DNA from: Geosiphon pyriformis | Taxonomy: Eukaryota; Glomeromycota; Glomeromycetes; Archaeosporales; Geosiphonaceae | Assembly: GCA_016748015.1 (NCBI GenBank) | Contig: JAAOMT010000270.1 | Coordinates: 1-52,465, forward strand | DNA length: 52,465 nucleotides | Reading direction: 5' to 3' | Shown here: positions 37,285 through 49,303 of the stretch, piece after piece | Layout of the letters: each line of letters opens with the position of its first letter | Position numbering within the stretch: the first letter of the stretch is position 1 | The notes under the pieces: model-generated | Seen by the model: the letters and a program-made list of their open reading frames with translations, nothing else | Told to the model about the DNA's origin: nothing | Database searches by the model: none | Position numbers and translations under genes: made by a program

Positions 37285-38164
37285 AAATGAATATTCAGAT
37301 ATTCTTTTAATTAAATGAGAAATTCATGCTTGATCAAATCAAATCAAATCAAATATTCTAATATAATTATTTTCAACTAGATCATTATTATCGAAATAAT
37401 TTTATCTATTATATTATAATATTTTTGACGAAGCCTTTTGTGAGCTCAATAATTCTAAAATTTTATTCTATTACTTGACTTTACAGTGCCTTGATTTGGT
37501 TCCGTATTCATCAACCACATGTTGACCGATTTAAAACCAAAAAAAAACAAATAATCTCAAATTTAGTTAATTTTCTATTTCGAATTTAATTTTTTTTATT
37601 AAAGTATTCTCCAAAAAAAATTTTAATCATACATTATATTTCCTTCAAATCAAATTGAGCATCATTTATATTAGCATTTAAGAAATCAAAAACCAAATCT
37701 AATGTCGAGATTAAAACTAGCCATAAAACCGTTATAACAGAAAGGTTTCAAATCAGTTTCTATGCTCTTAACTTGTAACAAGTGAAATTTCTTACTTTTT
37801 CACAATCATAAAATTTTACTTTGATTTATTTTGTCCATAAATTTAGGCTTAATCATACTATTTTTTGATTCTAACATTTACTTATAATTTCTAAAAACCC
37901 ATACTAAAAAATCTATAACGATGATAAAATTATCTTAAGTAACCAATTTATTTGAAAAATTTGTCTATTCGAACAAAAACTAATATTTTAAAAATAGAAA
38001 CTTAGTTATTCAAACTTACTTTTTTAACAACATAATATCGGTCACCTGTCGATCAATTAATTGTATAAAAATCAGTGCTGATTTGAATTTATGCAAATGC
38101 TTTTCTCTCTCTAAAGGCTGCAGATTGAAATATCAATATTTCAAAAGCTTCTTATATTTTACCA
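37285..38164. other. Intergenic, upstream of the BTB-TLDc gene
   Basis: No gene seen. It contains a (CAAAT)4 run at about 37331-37352 and the presumed promoter of the plus-strand gene that starts at 38165. Confidence 0.5.
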
Positions 38165-39383
38165 ATGTCACCCCAACGATACTTTCAAGCTCTATCTAAT
38201 GATTTCGGCAATTCATTTAACAATGAGAAGTTCTCTGATGTTAAAATTATAGTTGGCGAAGCACCCAATATCAGAACTTTTCATGCTTATTCTAGAGAAT
38301 ATTATTGATTCCCTTGAAGAATATTTGATTGAGCATCATGCAAAAGAGCTAGAAAAAAATTTCGCCACTTTGCAAAAAACTTCATTTATGCATGATTCTT
38401 TCAAAAAATTACAAGAATTCTGCACCGAAATAGCTGTTAACAATCCAGCTATTGTCTTCAATTCCCAAGATTTCACCTCCCTCAGTGAAAATGCTCTTTC
38501 CTCAATTTTAACCCGGGATGACCTGAATATAGAAGAATCTGAAATATGGGAAAAGATTGTAGAATGGGGAGTTGCTAAATTGGATAACAATATTCAGACG
38601 AAAAAAGTTCTTTACTGGACAGATGAAAACTTTAACGCCTTTAAGGAATCCATTGAAAGGCTTCTACCTTTAATCCGCTTCTTTAACATATCTTCAGTTG
38701 ACTTCTATCACAAAGTAAAACCATTTGCGAGAATCTTACCTGGAACTTTTTATGAAGATCTTTTACATCATTATCTCGTACCGGGTAGTCATCAAAAGTC
38801 TGTAGACGCTCAGCCATTACGTCGTCCTCGATCAAATATTGATTCAAAGCTTCTTCAATCGCATAATATGAAACAGCTAGATCATTGGATTCAAAGCAAA
38901 GATACAAATATTCCTTTTGAAAATCAACTTGGAAATGATTTTAAATTGTTACTTCGAGGCACTCGAGACGGATTCACTCCAGCCGATTTTCATCGATTAT
39001 GTGATAATAAAGGAGCAACAGTAAGCGTAATAAAAGTGAAAGGAACTGGTCAGCTAATTGGCGGCTATAACCCACAATATTGGCACTCTCGGGATGAACG
39101 ATTAGATGGAGAAGGAAGTTTTATTTTTTCCCTTGGAGATGGCAAAGCTGGAAATGCTAAACTTAGTAAATTTGTTGGGGAAGTTGGACCTTATGGTGCG
39201 CCAAATTATGGACCCTGGTTTGGATGGGGCTGTATGCGATTAAGTGGCCATGATTTTAAAAATAATCCAGGGTCTATACGTAGAGCGACACAATATGAGC
39301 ATTCTATAATGCCTGGATCAGAAAATCAAACGGTAGAATTTTTTGTCGAAGAGTATGAAGTTTTTCAAATCATAAAAAGATAA
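38165..39383 (+). CDS. BTB-BACK-TLDc protein gene with a gutted BTB domain
   Basis: ATG 38165 starts a normal BTB N terminus (YFQALSNDFGNSFNNEKFSD, then VKIIVGEAP and RTFHAYS) that stops at TGA 38312-38314. A different frame carries the rest without a break to TAA 39381-39383: YLIEHHAKELEKNFATLQKT (start of the BACK helix region), IWEKIVEWGV, then the C-terminal TLDc domain with LLLRGTRDGFTPADFH, LIGGYNP, FIFSLGDG and EFFVEEYEVFQI. Compared with family members, roughly 60 residues of the BTB core (from the helix after FHAHS to the end of the fold) are missing, and the joint changes frame. An ATG at 38283 could start a 366-residue BACK-TLDc protein without BTB. BTB mediates dimerisation or cullin-3 adaptor binding and TLDc is linked to oxidative-stress and V-ATPase functions in other eukaryotes; adaptor function would be lost here. 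The open 3' part suggests recent damage or use of the inner start. Confidence 0.8.
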
Positions 39384-40202
39384 ATTTGCTTTTATTTACA
39401 TTTTCTAAAGCTTATGCTACCTAGATCATAAATTTTTAATGGCAGATTATTTTATTTTATTACTCCCACCATAAAGTTAAAAGAATAACACATTTCTATC
39501 TTAAATCAAAAATACTTTAAAAATTATAAGTTGAAATAATAATAATAACCTTTCAAATTTAGGTTTTATCACAGGCCAAAACCATAAAAGGCTTTTTATC
39601 TAAAGAGCATGAGAAATTTAACTTTCAAGTACATATTTGTGTTTCTCTTACCAATTAAATTTTAAATTTTAAATATTTCCTATGCGCTTTAATATAAAAT
39701 ACTTTAATAAGTATTCAATAAAAAAAATTTGAGAGCTCAAAAAAAGTAAAATTTTCTTCGTAATCTCAATTTTGCATTTTTAAAAAATAAAATTTCTTGA
39801 ATCAAAATTTCACTGATAATAGTAGTGACCAAAACCAATGTGACAAAAATAATTGCAATAAAAGCTATTAAATGTTCAATTCATTTTGAAACTTAAAATA
39901 ATTATAATTATATTCAAAAATATATACATTCCATACTTTTCCTATAAAATAATAATATTGCAACAATAGCAATTTCAATTGAATAAAATATTTATTCTTC
40001 CCAAAAATTAAATATTGAAGATTAATTCATGCTCACTCATGTTTAATTTGGACCCGAAGGCCTCATATAAAAAACTAGTATATATTAAATATTTAAAAAA
40101 TTCGTCCACTATTACTTTCTGCGAGACTGTAAGAAACTCGCATGTTTATCAAAATTAAAAACCCTTAAATTAAAATTTGCTTTAAAAGATTTAATTTTAA
40201 AG
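39384..40202. other. Intergenic between convergent genes
   Basis: The BTB-TLDc gene (plus) and the lipase-like pseudogene (minus) converge on this stretch. No gene, hairpin or array stands out; it is the likely 3' untranslated and spacer DNA of both. Confidence 0.5.
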
Positions 40203-41391
40203 CTACCAATCAATCATTATTCCAAAGTATGGTCCTGTATGTATAAAATCACATTTATTGACTGGCCAGCATTGCATTCCTTTAAAAATTAAAAGTTTAT
40301 AAAAAATAACAACAATAACAACAATGATAATATAATAATAATAATAATTATAATAATAATAAACAAAGACTACCTCATTTTCTCCAGACATACCCCCATC
40401 TAGAGATAAGTTTAGGGGAAATATTTTAAGCTGTTGACCCATACTCAAATCCTCTACACTCATAGAATAAATTTTTTTGAATATATACTTCTGGTTCGCA
40501 TTCACATGATGGCGAAATCCAATACTCTGTCTCTGAATTTTCCCAAAGATCATTATTATTAACCTCACGCAGTTAAAATAGGTGAGTCGTACAACATCTA
40601 ATAGTTTGTTAACCAGTCGAGCAAATCCACCAAAGGTAATAACCGGGTTTTGATTTCATTTGTATTAGAATATGAATGACTAGATAAATAAATTCTCCAA
40701 TAAAGTGCGGCGATTGTTGCATATACTATTAAATTTTTCTAGTAAAAATAAATGTTATTTGTTTGCATTCTATAATTTTTTATTAAAAACATACCACCAC
40801 CAATTGCATGTCCAGTAAATAGAATCTCCTTAATTTCTGTGCCCAAATCTATGTGAGCATAATATTCTGATACATCCAAGTCTATTACATCAATAAGTCT
40901 ATTGATTACAATGTCTTTAATTTCAAAAACGTCTTTTTACCAATCTTTGTTGACCTTAATTAAGTCATTGTGTTCAAAAATTCACGACTTTAAATGTTAT
41001 TAGCTTAGTTCTTCGAGTTGCCTATTCATATTTTGTCAACAAAAGTACTTTGATTAATGAAATTGAATATTTAAGATTTGAGTTTCTGATCGCATTAGAG
41101 ATTATGGATGATGAAAAATAAAAAATTTTATAATTTCTCGTCTCTAAAATTTACAATCACTATCGAGTGCCTACGATGCACATTAATTTTAAACCAAGTA
41201 TTCAAAGTTTTTCAAATTTAATAAGAATCAAAACCTTTTAAACCCTCACTAGAATTCAATTTCCAAGCCCTTATATCGTTTGAAACGTAGCCTGATGTAT
41301 AATATTTTGCTGTTAATAATCTATCCCAAAACATCTCGTTCATTTCAGGATCTATCAATCGTTTTCGTGGTTGATTTACTGCACGATTTTT
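40203..41391 (-). pseudogene. Class 3 lipase-like pseudogene, elbow GHAIG
   Basis: Read on the minus strand: the N-terminal part is LIDPEMNEMFWDRLLTAKYY with SNDIRAWKLNSSEGLKGF (41391-41230). Next come VNKDW, a stop, and KDVFEIKDIVINRLIDVIDL ahead of the elbow LFTGHAIGG, whose exon ends at 40795. A 69-nt intron splits the elbow codon at the same place and phase as in the copy at 10883-12531. After it VYATIAALYW is followed by a shift to PVITFGGFARLVNKLLDVVR, then SETEYWISPSCECEPEVY in another frame, and finally CDFIHTGPYFGIMIDW to TAG 40203. Several frame shifts make it non-coding. The nucleophile Ser is Ala (GCA) while the C-terminal His region is recognisable. An (AAT)/(ACA) run lies near 40310-40365. 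Confidence 0.75.
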
Positions 41392-42866
41392 ATAATGTTT
41401 GATTCATATTTTGATTTAGAGTTGCCAGCTCTAAGCTTTTTAAAACCAGAAATTATAAATTGGTGCTTTTAAGGACTGGGGGGGGGGGGGTTGAATATGA
41501 TTAAATTTTCCGACATATTGAGAAACTTTGATATAATAAAATTGAAAGAAAAAATAAGACAATAGTCAGTAATAAATTATTATTATTATTATTATTATTA
41601 AATATTTTGGGCATTTTTTAAATACATGTCTCAAATCCACGTGCCTATAATCCCAAGAATAAAAGTTTACCTTCAAAACTTTGATGTTTTTATATAAAAC
41701 ATGAAATGTGTGATCTGTGAATGTTTTTTACTAGATATTTACATACAAAACAAAATTTAAAGGATGATACTTTTTATCATAAAAGAATATTTAAATGGTG
41801 ATACTATTTACTGCAAACAAGATTTAAAACATTTATGCATTTTCCTCACTTACAATATTTAGGTTGATAATATTTATTGCATGTGCATTTCTTAACTTTT
41901 TTTCAAGTAATCTTGTAGTAAATAGTGACTTATAAACCCCTAAAAATTGTTTTGCCAATCTTTCTCAACCAAAATCAAAGTTATGAGATTTTTGTTACCC
42001 TTATAATATATAATAAACGATTTGCTCGATTCTTCTATACTCTATATCAACTTCAAAATAATATAAAAAAAGTAATTAAATTAGATCTAAGCTGTATTTA
42101 CTTTTGAAATAAATAAAATTGCCGTTAGAAATGTGACCAAAAACAACAAAATCGTATTAAAATTGTGCATATGTGTTTAAATTAAAAGAATTTTAATAAG
42201 AACATCTTATGAAGCTGTAAAAATGGTTGTATTTAAACATAATAAAATTAATTAAATTAGATTGCAACTTGGCAAAAAGTAAAAATTAGATAGGCTAATT
42301 TGGAAAAAACCAAGTTGGTTACTAACTAGTGGTTATTTCTGATTAAAAAAAACCATGCAAATAACCAGGGCTGTAAATTACAAAAAAAATAAGACAATAA
42401 AAATCAATACTTACCAATTTCCCATAAAAAAGGACTACTGTTCTTAATTTATAAAAATATTTAAAATTAATTGGTAAGAAAACATGGGCTATTAATCAAA
42501 CTCAAGCGAGAGCTATAATTCCTGTAAAAGTGATACACTTTTTCTTAGTCTCTTATTAAAAATAATTTTCGATGGTGCATTTAGCAATCACCAATCAAAG
42601 TATGACAAGCATGTAAATAAGCGAATAAAGTAAGCGTCTATTCTCAGAACTTTCTACCATTTCAGGTTTCTTCAAGTCCTAGCTTTTTCGGGAATGTGGA
42701 ATCCTTATTTATTAGCAAGACAAACATCCTTCTTTACTCATACAAAATATTCTTCAACTTTATCAATAGAAAACGCAGATTCACCTCTGGACTGGCTTGA
42801 AGTAACATTGATTGTCATAAAAGAAAATTTGGCCATATTCTCAGCTAGTGAATATTCAAAGTTGCT
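41392..42866. other. Non-coding stretch
   Basis: No gene recognised with confidence. It has an (ATT)n run near 41577-41600. An open frame at 42694-42876 (MWNPYLLARQTSFFTHTKYS) has fairly natural composition and directly precedes the Sel1 relic, so it may be a remnant of the same gene; I do not call it separately. Confidence 0.45.
41478..41490 (+). repeat. G13 homopolymer
   Basis: Thirteen G on the plus strand, the same length as the run at 36822-36834, about 85 bp upstream (in gene orientation) of the readable start of the minus-strand lipase-like pseudogene. Confidence 0.9.
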
Positions 42867-43317
42867 AATTTGGTGAAAATATATCTTGGACACAATCAGA
42901 AAACACCTAAAGACTTATTCAATTGCTTGAATGATCAAAGTTCAAAGCATTTGATAGATAGTTGGCTTTTCTTTAGAACATGGGATTGAAACTATTCCTA
43001 ATTTAACAAAAACCGTTTTAGAATTTCAGTAAGCAGCGAATACAGAAGATGCTTTTGGACAATACTTCTTAAGACGTTGTTATTATAATAGAATCAGTAC
43101 TTCACAAAGATTGAGGAAAAGCATTTAAATTCTATTTAAAAACAGCAGAAGCAGGAGATACGAATGCACAATTGAATCTTGGTCTTTGTTATCAGAATGG
43201 ATGGGAAACAACAAAAATATGGCAAAAGCATTGAAACTTTATTTAAAAGCAGCAAAGGCAGGAAATAAAATTGCTCAATACAATCTTAAACTTTGTTTTC
43301 ATAGTGAATCGTATTAA
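42867..43317 (+). pseudogene. Sel1-repeat protein relic
   Basis: Three to four Sel1-like repeats can be read in changing frames: NLVKIYLGHNQKTPKDLFNC with LNDQSSKHLIDSWLF, then GIETIPNLTK and AANTEDAFGQYFLRRCYY, then KAFKFYLKTAEAGDTNAQLN with LGLCYQNGW, then MAKALKLYLKAAKAGNKIAQ with YNLKLCF to TAA 43315-43317. The A-x-G-x-x-x-A-Q-x-x-L-G-x-C-Y pattern is characteristic of Sel1 repeats, which act as protein-interaction scaffolds. In glomeromycetes they often follow a kinase domain. At least three frame shifts and several stops show the copy is dead. No intact kinase is found upstream. Confidence 0.75.
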
Positions 43318-46300
43318 GATTCTTTTATTTGTTATAATTTTTTTCCTTTCAATTACATTATTAACTATTAATAAATTAATTTTTCAGCTAATTGTTCTTT
43401 TAATTACATCATTATTTTATGACTTAATTATTCTTTTAATCTCTCTTAGTTTAAATTTTTATTTATTTTCTTTTTTTAATCATTACTATATTTTATATTA
43501 TCGGTTGCAATATAGATTATTTTCAGTATTATAAGTTTAATTCTGTCTTATGTTAAATTTTATCACATTATGCTAATTTTTCAACTGCTATTTTCAAATT
43601 TGTTGTTTTTAAATTCAAAAATTATACAATTATTAAAATAATTCAAAAATATAAAAGAATTTGGGCTTTATTTTTATTTGAAATTTATGCGAATTTAATG
43701 TGGGCTAAAACAAGTTAAAAAATAAATTATTAATTTTATGTTTTTTAAAACTTTTGAGATTCCTGATAAAGTTTAATTAAATTAAACAATCAAACTGACA
43801 AATTAATTTAAAATTTATAACTATTTAGATTTTATAGATTACTAAATTGAAAAAGAGTACATAAACAATTATAGCTATTGTAATTAGTTTATTTTATAAC
43901 ACTTTTTGAGAAATAATATTTATTTGGAATAAAATACTAGAATTGTAACAAATTATATTAAATAATTGAATAACTAAGAATTCACTTTTTGTTCTACTTA
44001 ATAATAAAAATAATAACTATCCTCATATAGTTTTTTATTTCCATGAGAAGGCTTATACATTGACAGATTAATTGATTTAAATAGCATGAAATATTATAGT
44101 AAAATGAAAGTGCCAAAAAATATTTATTTGAAAAGAAAGAAAGTTATAATAATTGTCAAAAAATAATCATTGCAGAATAGTAATAAACTTTTTAATGAGA
44201 TATGTATAATCTTATGTTACATAAAAATATTCAAAATTCTACTCATTGATTTGATACATTAGAGATTGCATAGGCTATAGTTATGGATTTTATAGAATTT
44301 ATTATGTTAATATGGCTTATTGCTCTGTATTCAAGTGTTAAAGCATTTTGTGTAATTTCACATATTGGTGATATACAATAATTATTATTATTTTATTTTA
44401 GTTTTCCCATACTAAGCAGAAAAGTTTATTAATAACCACTGAATTTTTTGTTTTGTTTGTTTTGGGTTTTTCTTTAAACTAACTTCGAATGCTTTACTCG
44501 TCATCTTTGCATCATTAATTATTTAATCAAGTTTGGTTATTGATCAAATTTAAATCGCATTTACAATTGGCAGATATCTGATAAATTTTTCAAAGAGCGA
44601 AAACAAAAATAATATATTAATGACACTTTTAAATATTATAAATATAATTTTTATTGAATTTAAATACTTACAAGTTAAAATTTTGATATCAAAAAAGTTT
44701 TTATTTTTCTTATAAAATTAAGTATCTTTTACTGACATAACATTATTATCTCTCTTAAAATGAATGTAAAGAGCACCAATAACCATTAATTATCATAAAT
44801 ATTTAAAATTTAACTGTATAATTTTATATCTTTTATTCAAAGCTATTTAATCTTAATACTTTGGCTTCAATTATTAGTAATGGAAACCGAAAAATTTAAC
44901 TAAAAAAGATAATGAAAGAAAATTAAAGATTTAAAATATCAAATATTTTTCAACAGAAATCTAGCTTTTATTTTCAATATTATATTACTTGAAACTTTTG
45001 CTTATGCAAAATATTATTAAAATTATAAATCTGAATTGTTCATCAGTGTAATCAATTGTTGCAATTCAAGACTGAATTTTATATTTTGCACATTTAATTT
45101 CATTCAAAATCTTTTGGTGGAGATTTCATATTTCATAAATCCATCTGATATTATTAATATAATAGGACCATTCGGTTTTATGAATTATTATTGAAATGTT
45201 CAATTTATTAGATTGTAATTTTATAGTTTAAATGTAATTATTTAAATATTATCCAATGTGAAAAATTATTTTAAAGACTCAAATAAATTTTCTGAGAATA
45301 TGAGAGAAATATTAGCAATCTAAATAAAACTATATTTTTTAAAAATAATAATAATTGTTTATTATGAAGAGGATTATGCTCTCTTTGAATTGAGTTCGCT
45401 AAAGACTATGTTAAAAAAATCATCATTATTCTCTGTTGACTATTTAGGGTTTATATTTGATATAAGAAGGTAATATAACAATTAGTTAATAAAAGGCAAA
45501 ATTACTGGACTTCTAAGAAGAGCTAGCAATAAAATAATTTTTGCTTCCAAATCTATTACAACCAGTGCATATAATAACTTTAGAATTTACTCAGGATTTA
45601 ATTATTTAGTATGGCATGTTTTATTTAAGATTTATTTTTATTCTAACTATTGCTAACAGAACAATTATTTGGTCATTAAATTTAGATAGCTACTAACTAG
45701 TCAAATTTCTAAAGTGTAACTTGATTATGGTACATCAGATTAATTTAAGTTAGATCATAAAAAGAATAATGGAAAAAATCTTTAAATTTTCATTATATCA
45801 GTGTCATGAGAATTCCGCTTTTATATATCTAAGATAACTTTCAAACCAGATTCCAAGTTTTGCAGCTCACAGTCCCGACAGTTATAGCTGGTTTATGTGC
45901 TCATCTCAAGTGTTTGTTTAAAAAAAAAGTATTAAATTTTTCGAGCCGTGAATATGAGGTTTGGATGGGTGTTTTTCCAGCAACAATCATCGATATAATT
46001 TCCTTTTTTTAAAAAAATGAATTTTGGGTTTTGATCTATACTATTATCCTTTTTTCGATCACAAGTGTTTTTTAAAAGAAACCTGAGATTCTTTAGTTGT
46101 TATCTTATACAATTAATTCCTATTTGAGAGTTTATTGTTTACCAAGTGAACAAAATAAGTTTTATTGAAATTTGGAAATTATCCCAAGATTGTTATTGTG
46201 AATTTTCCGAACTTTGTTTTATAATGATATTATTTTAGATGTTGACTAAATTAGAATGTAAGTTAGCAACATTCGGAATAAAAAAAATTGTATCCAATAA

Positions 46301-49300
46301 ATATCCAATTACCGGATCTGCAAATCAGTAATTCAAAAGTGAAGGGAATCTTAAAAAATAACTTTAAAAAAGTTTACAACCCTTCATAAATTAGTATTAC
46401 AATTTTATGGTTAAATATTATATGTTATCTTTCAATATAGAAATCATCTTCTGGTACTACCTATCAATATCCTACCTCATTTCATTTAATAATTGGGTAA
46501 GAAACTATATTTTCTAGTGAAAATAATATTTAAATCACAGGATGAAGGAAAATCCGCTACCAAATTTATCAAATAACTATTTCATCATAAACTAATGTCT
46601 TGAATGTTTTCTCGTCTCGACCTAGCAAGATAAATCTGAACAGATCACTATTTTGAATGTGAGGAATTTAAATTTTTTTTTGCAATTTTATATATATACT
46701 TTTGTTGATTGGGTTTCCTAATTTTAATCTGAAATTTCGAAGGAGCTTAAAGTATCGAATAAGTTCATAATAGATCCTTTGAACATTTCGATTTCGAATT
46801 AATGCCATTTCCATGAAATTTCTCTCTAATTTTTTTTTCTTTTTTCAATTTTACTTTATCGACAAAAATTTTATTCTCAAAGGAACAGCAATGTAATCCA
46901 AAATATTTGGCCTTGGGGTACAAATTTTTTTATAATTTTGTTTAAAAATCTTACTTTTGACAAAAGAATCACAGAATTTGAATATGAGAACTAAGGTAAT
47001 TGATCTCGCGAGTTATTCTGTTAATTGAATTATAAAACTCGTATTTCTCTACCCAATAATTGAGATAAAATATTTTTTCGATTACTTGAAGAATAACTTG
47101 TTTGCTTTATTTGTAAAATAAATGGGGCATTAAAAAGTTGCAATTATTAAAATTAGATATAAAGATAAAAGCTTGGAATATTAGTTTTATATGTTGTCAT
47201 ATTATTTCTTCTGAGATATTGATTTTACAATATCAATTTTTTTACACAATATTGATTCTGTACAATTGACAACATTTTTTTTGTTTAAATCAAAGAAGAA
47301 GCAAAATACATTTGATTAAAAGCTAAAGTTTAAATTATGTTTATTTATCACAACAAATAAGATTGAGCTATTCTTAAAGTTGGAAATAATAATTTTTAAA
47401 TTTGGTAAAACCTCTTGAAGTTCTCTCAATCCACAAAAATGTATTGAATACAAAAGCTTTTTCAATCCGTTATGTTTTAATCATAAATAAAATTTATTGT
47501 AAAAAAAAACTTATGTATTGAACTTAATAAAAAGATTAAAAGGTTATTTGGGAAAAATGAAAAGAAAAATTATGCTTAAAAATTTATCTGCGGATAATGA
47601 GGGTTTTTGCTTAAAAAGTTTAATTTAATTTCTAAAAACATATTTTTAATCAAGAGGAAATGTAAGTTAAAAACTAATCATAGGGCTATCGGAATTTGAA
47701 AATGTAAAATTTATATGATATAAATCAAGGATAATAAAATTTTTGATATCGTATTACTATAATTTTCCAAAAGATAGTTAAACTAGCAATATTTTACCCT
47801 AATAAAAAAGATTTTTAAGTAATATGAAAATACTCGTTCCAATAATGCAAAATATATTTTTAGCTGAGCAATTCACAACTTTTTCTAATTTGATTTAATA
47901 TACAAATTTTCACACATCATTTTAATACATATCGTGAGTTAAAGTCTGAACACTATTATAGTCAGAGAGCCTGGAATTTTTTAAATAAACTGTCCAAACA
48001 CAGCCAACAGTTTTTGTGTATAATTTTTCTTATATACAATTTTCACTCCTTAATTTCAATTATCTATACTCGTGGTTATGAACTTGATCATATTCAATTG
48101 TTTAATTGTTTTACTTGAGTAAAATAGGCTCTGGTGAATATCGAACGAATTATTCGCCTATGCAAGTATACGGATAACCTTATTTAAAACAAATTCAAAC
48201 CTAGTGTCTCTACTCCAAAGCAGTCTCAAGAAAAATGGCTTTGCGTAAAGAAATCCATCTTATTTTTTGAGGTTTCAAAGGTGAAGAATTTCACTCTTAG
48301 AAAATTTATGTAAAATACTATACTGAATATATTACTGTTTAAAAGTCGCCTTTGAGGCCTATAGTCTGTTGCATATAACTTTTGTGCTTACACTAAAATT
48401 TTTGTTGAAATTGTTATTGCATTTTTATAATTTTGGAATTTTGGAAAAATAATTGTTGAAAATTTTGACATATATTTCAGTAATTATTTTTTTTAAAAAA
48501 TAAAACAACTATGTTTTATCTCTTTAAACAGCTGCTTTATGCAAAGATTTTAATGGGATTTTTTAGAATTAAAAAATTTAACAAATTTTTCTTATGCGAG
48601 TAGTTTCATCTTGTTTCTAAAAAACTGAAAATTCATTTCTTTACTTAACCAAATATTATTTGAAACATCCTTTTTTCAAAATGCTAATGCTGATTGTATT
48701 GGCGAATTTACTACAGTGTTGTTGCTAAAATCTAAAAAATTTATCACTTGAATGTCAAAATTACCTGATACTTCAATTTGTTTTGTTGTTAGCAAATCTT
48801 TTGCAGAGTTTCTTATTTCTGAAGATTTTTAAGGTTTATAAGCTTTTTTTTGAAAGTTTTGTAAAAAGACTATTTTAAAACTACTCCAATGTATTAAAAA
48901 TAAATTTTCGAAGTTTTGATATTAGATTATTTCTAAATAAAGCATTTTTAATATTACAAACAAAATAATTTAATTTCTAAAAAACAATTATAAAAAAATT
49001 AATTTGGATTTAAAAATAAAGACAGTATATTAATTCAACAGAGCTAATGGCTAATTGATTTTGAGACTATTAATTTTAATTAAAGAGAAATTAATTGTAA
49101 AAAAATTTTAGTTTTTGTTAATTATAATATCACAGTTGAAAATCTAGTTATAGATTTGACTATTTGTTTTTTTATTAACCATATGAGCAAAACCCTCGAA
49201 ATTGTAGAAAAAAAATCAAATATCACCAATAATTATAATTTATATATTTTTTTATCTTTAGATTAAACCCAACTATAAAGTTAAATTCAAGTAGAATTAT

Positions 49301-49303
49301 TAG
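43318..49303. other. Long non-coding stretch
   Basis: No supported gene in 6 kb. A hydrophobic Ile/Leu/Phe-rich frame at 43271-43534 overlaps the end of the Sel1 relic and looks like a reading of A+T-rich DNA. A minus-strand stretch near 44400-44520 (KMTSKAFEVSLKKNPKQTKQ) and one near 45000-45180 have somewhat protein-like composition but are short and interrupted. No tRNA, array or hairpin of note was found. Confidence 0.5.

Noticed and set aside
38336-38907. Two minus-strand frames inside the BTB-TLDc gene
   Set aside because: They are opposite-strand shadows; the plus frame has clear BACK domain motifs.
43271-43534. 87-codon hydrophobic plus-strand frame, possible membrane protein
   Set aside because: Composition is almost only Ile, Leu, Phe, Tyr and Asn from A+T-rich DNA, it overlaps the Sel1 relic and has no start or splice context.
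48120-48240. tRNA-like stretch (G+C-richer, with ttcgcc-type blocks)
   Set aside because: No cloverleaf with a proper T-loop or acceptor stem could be drawn.
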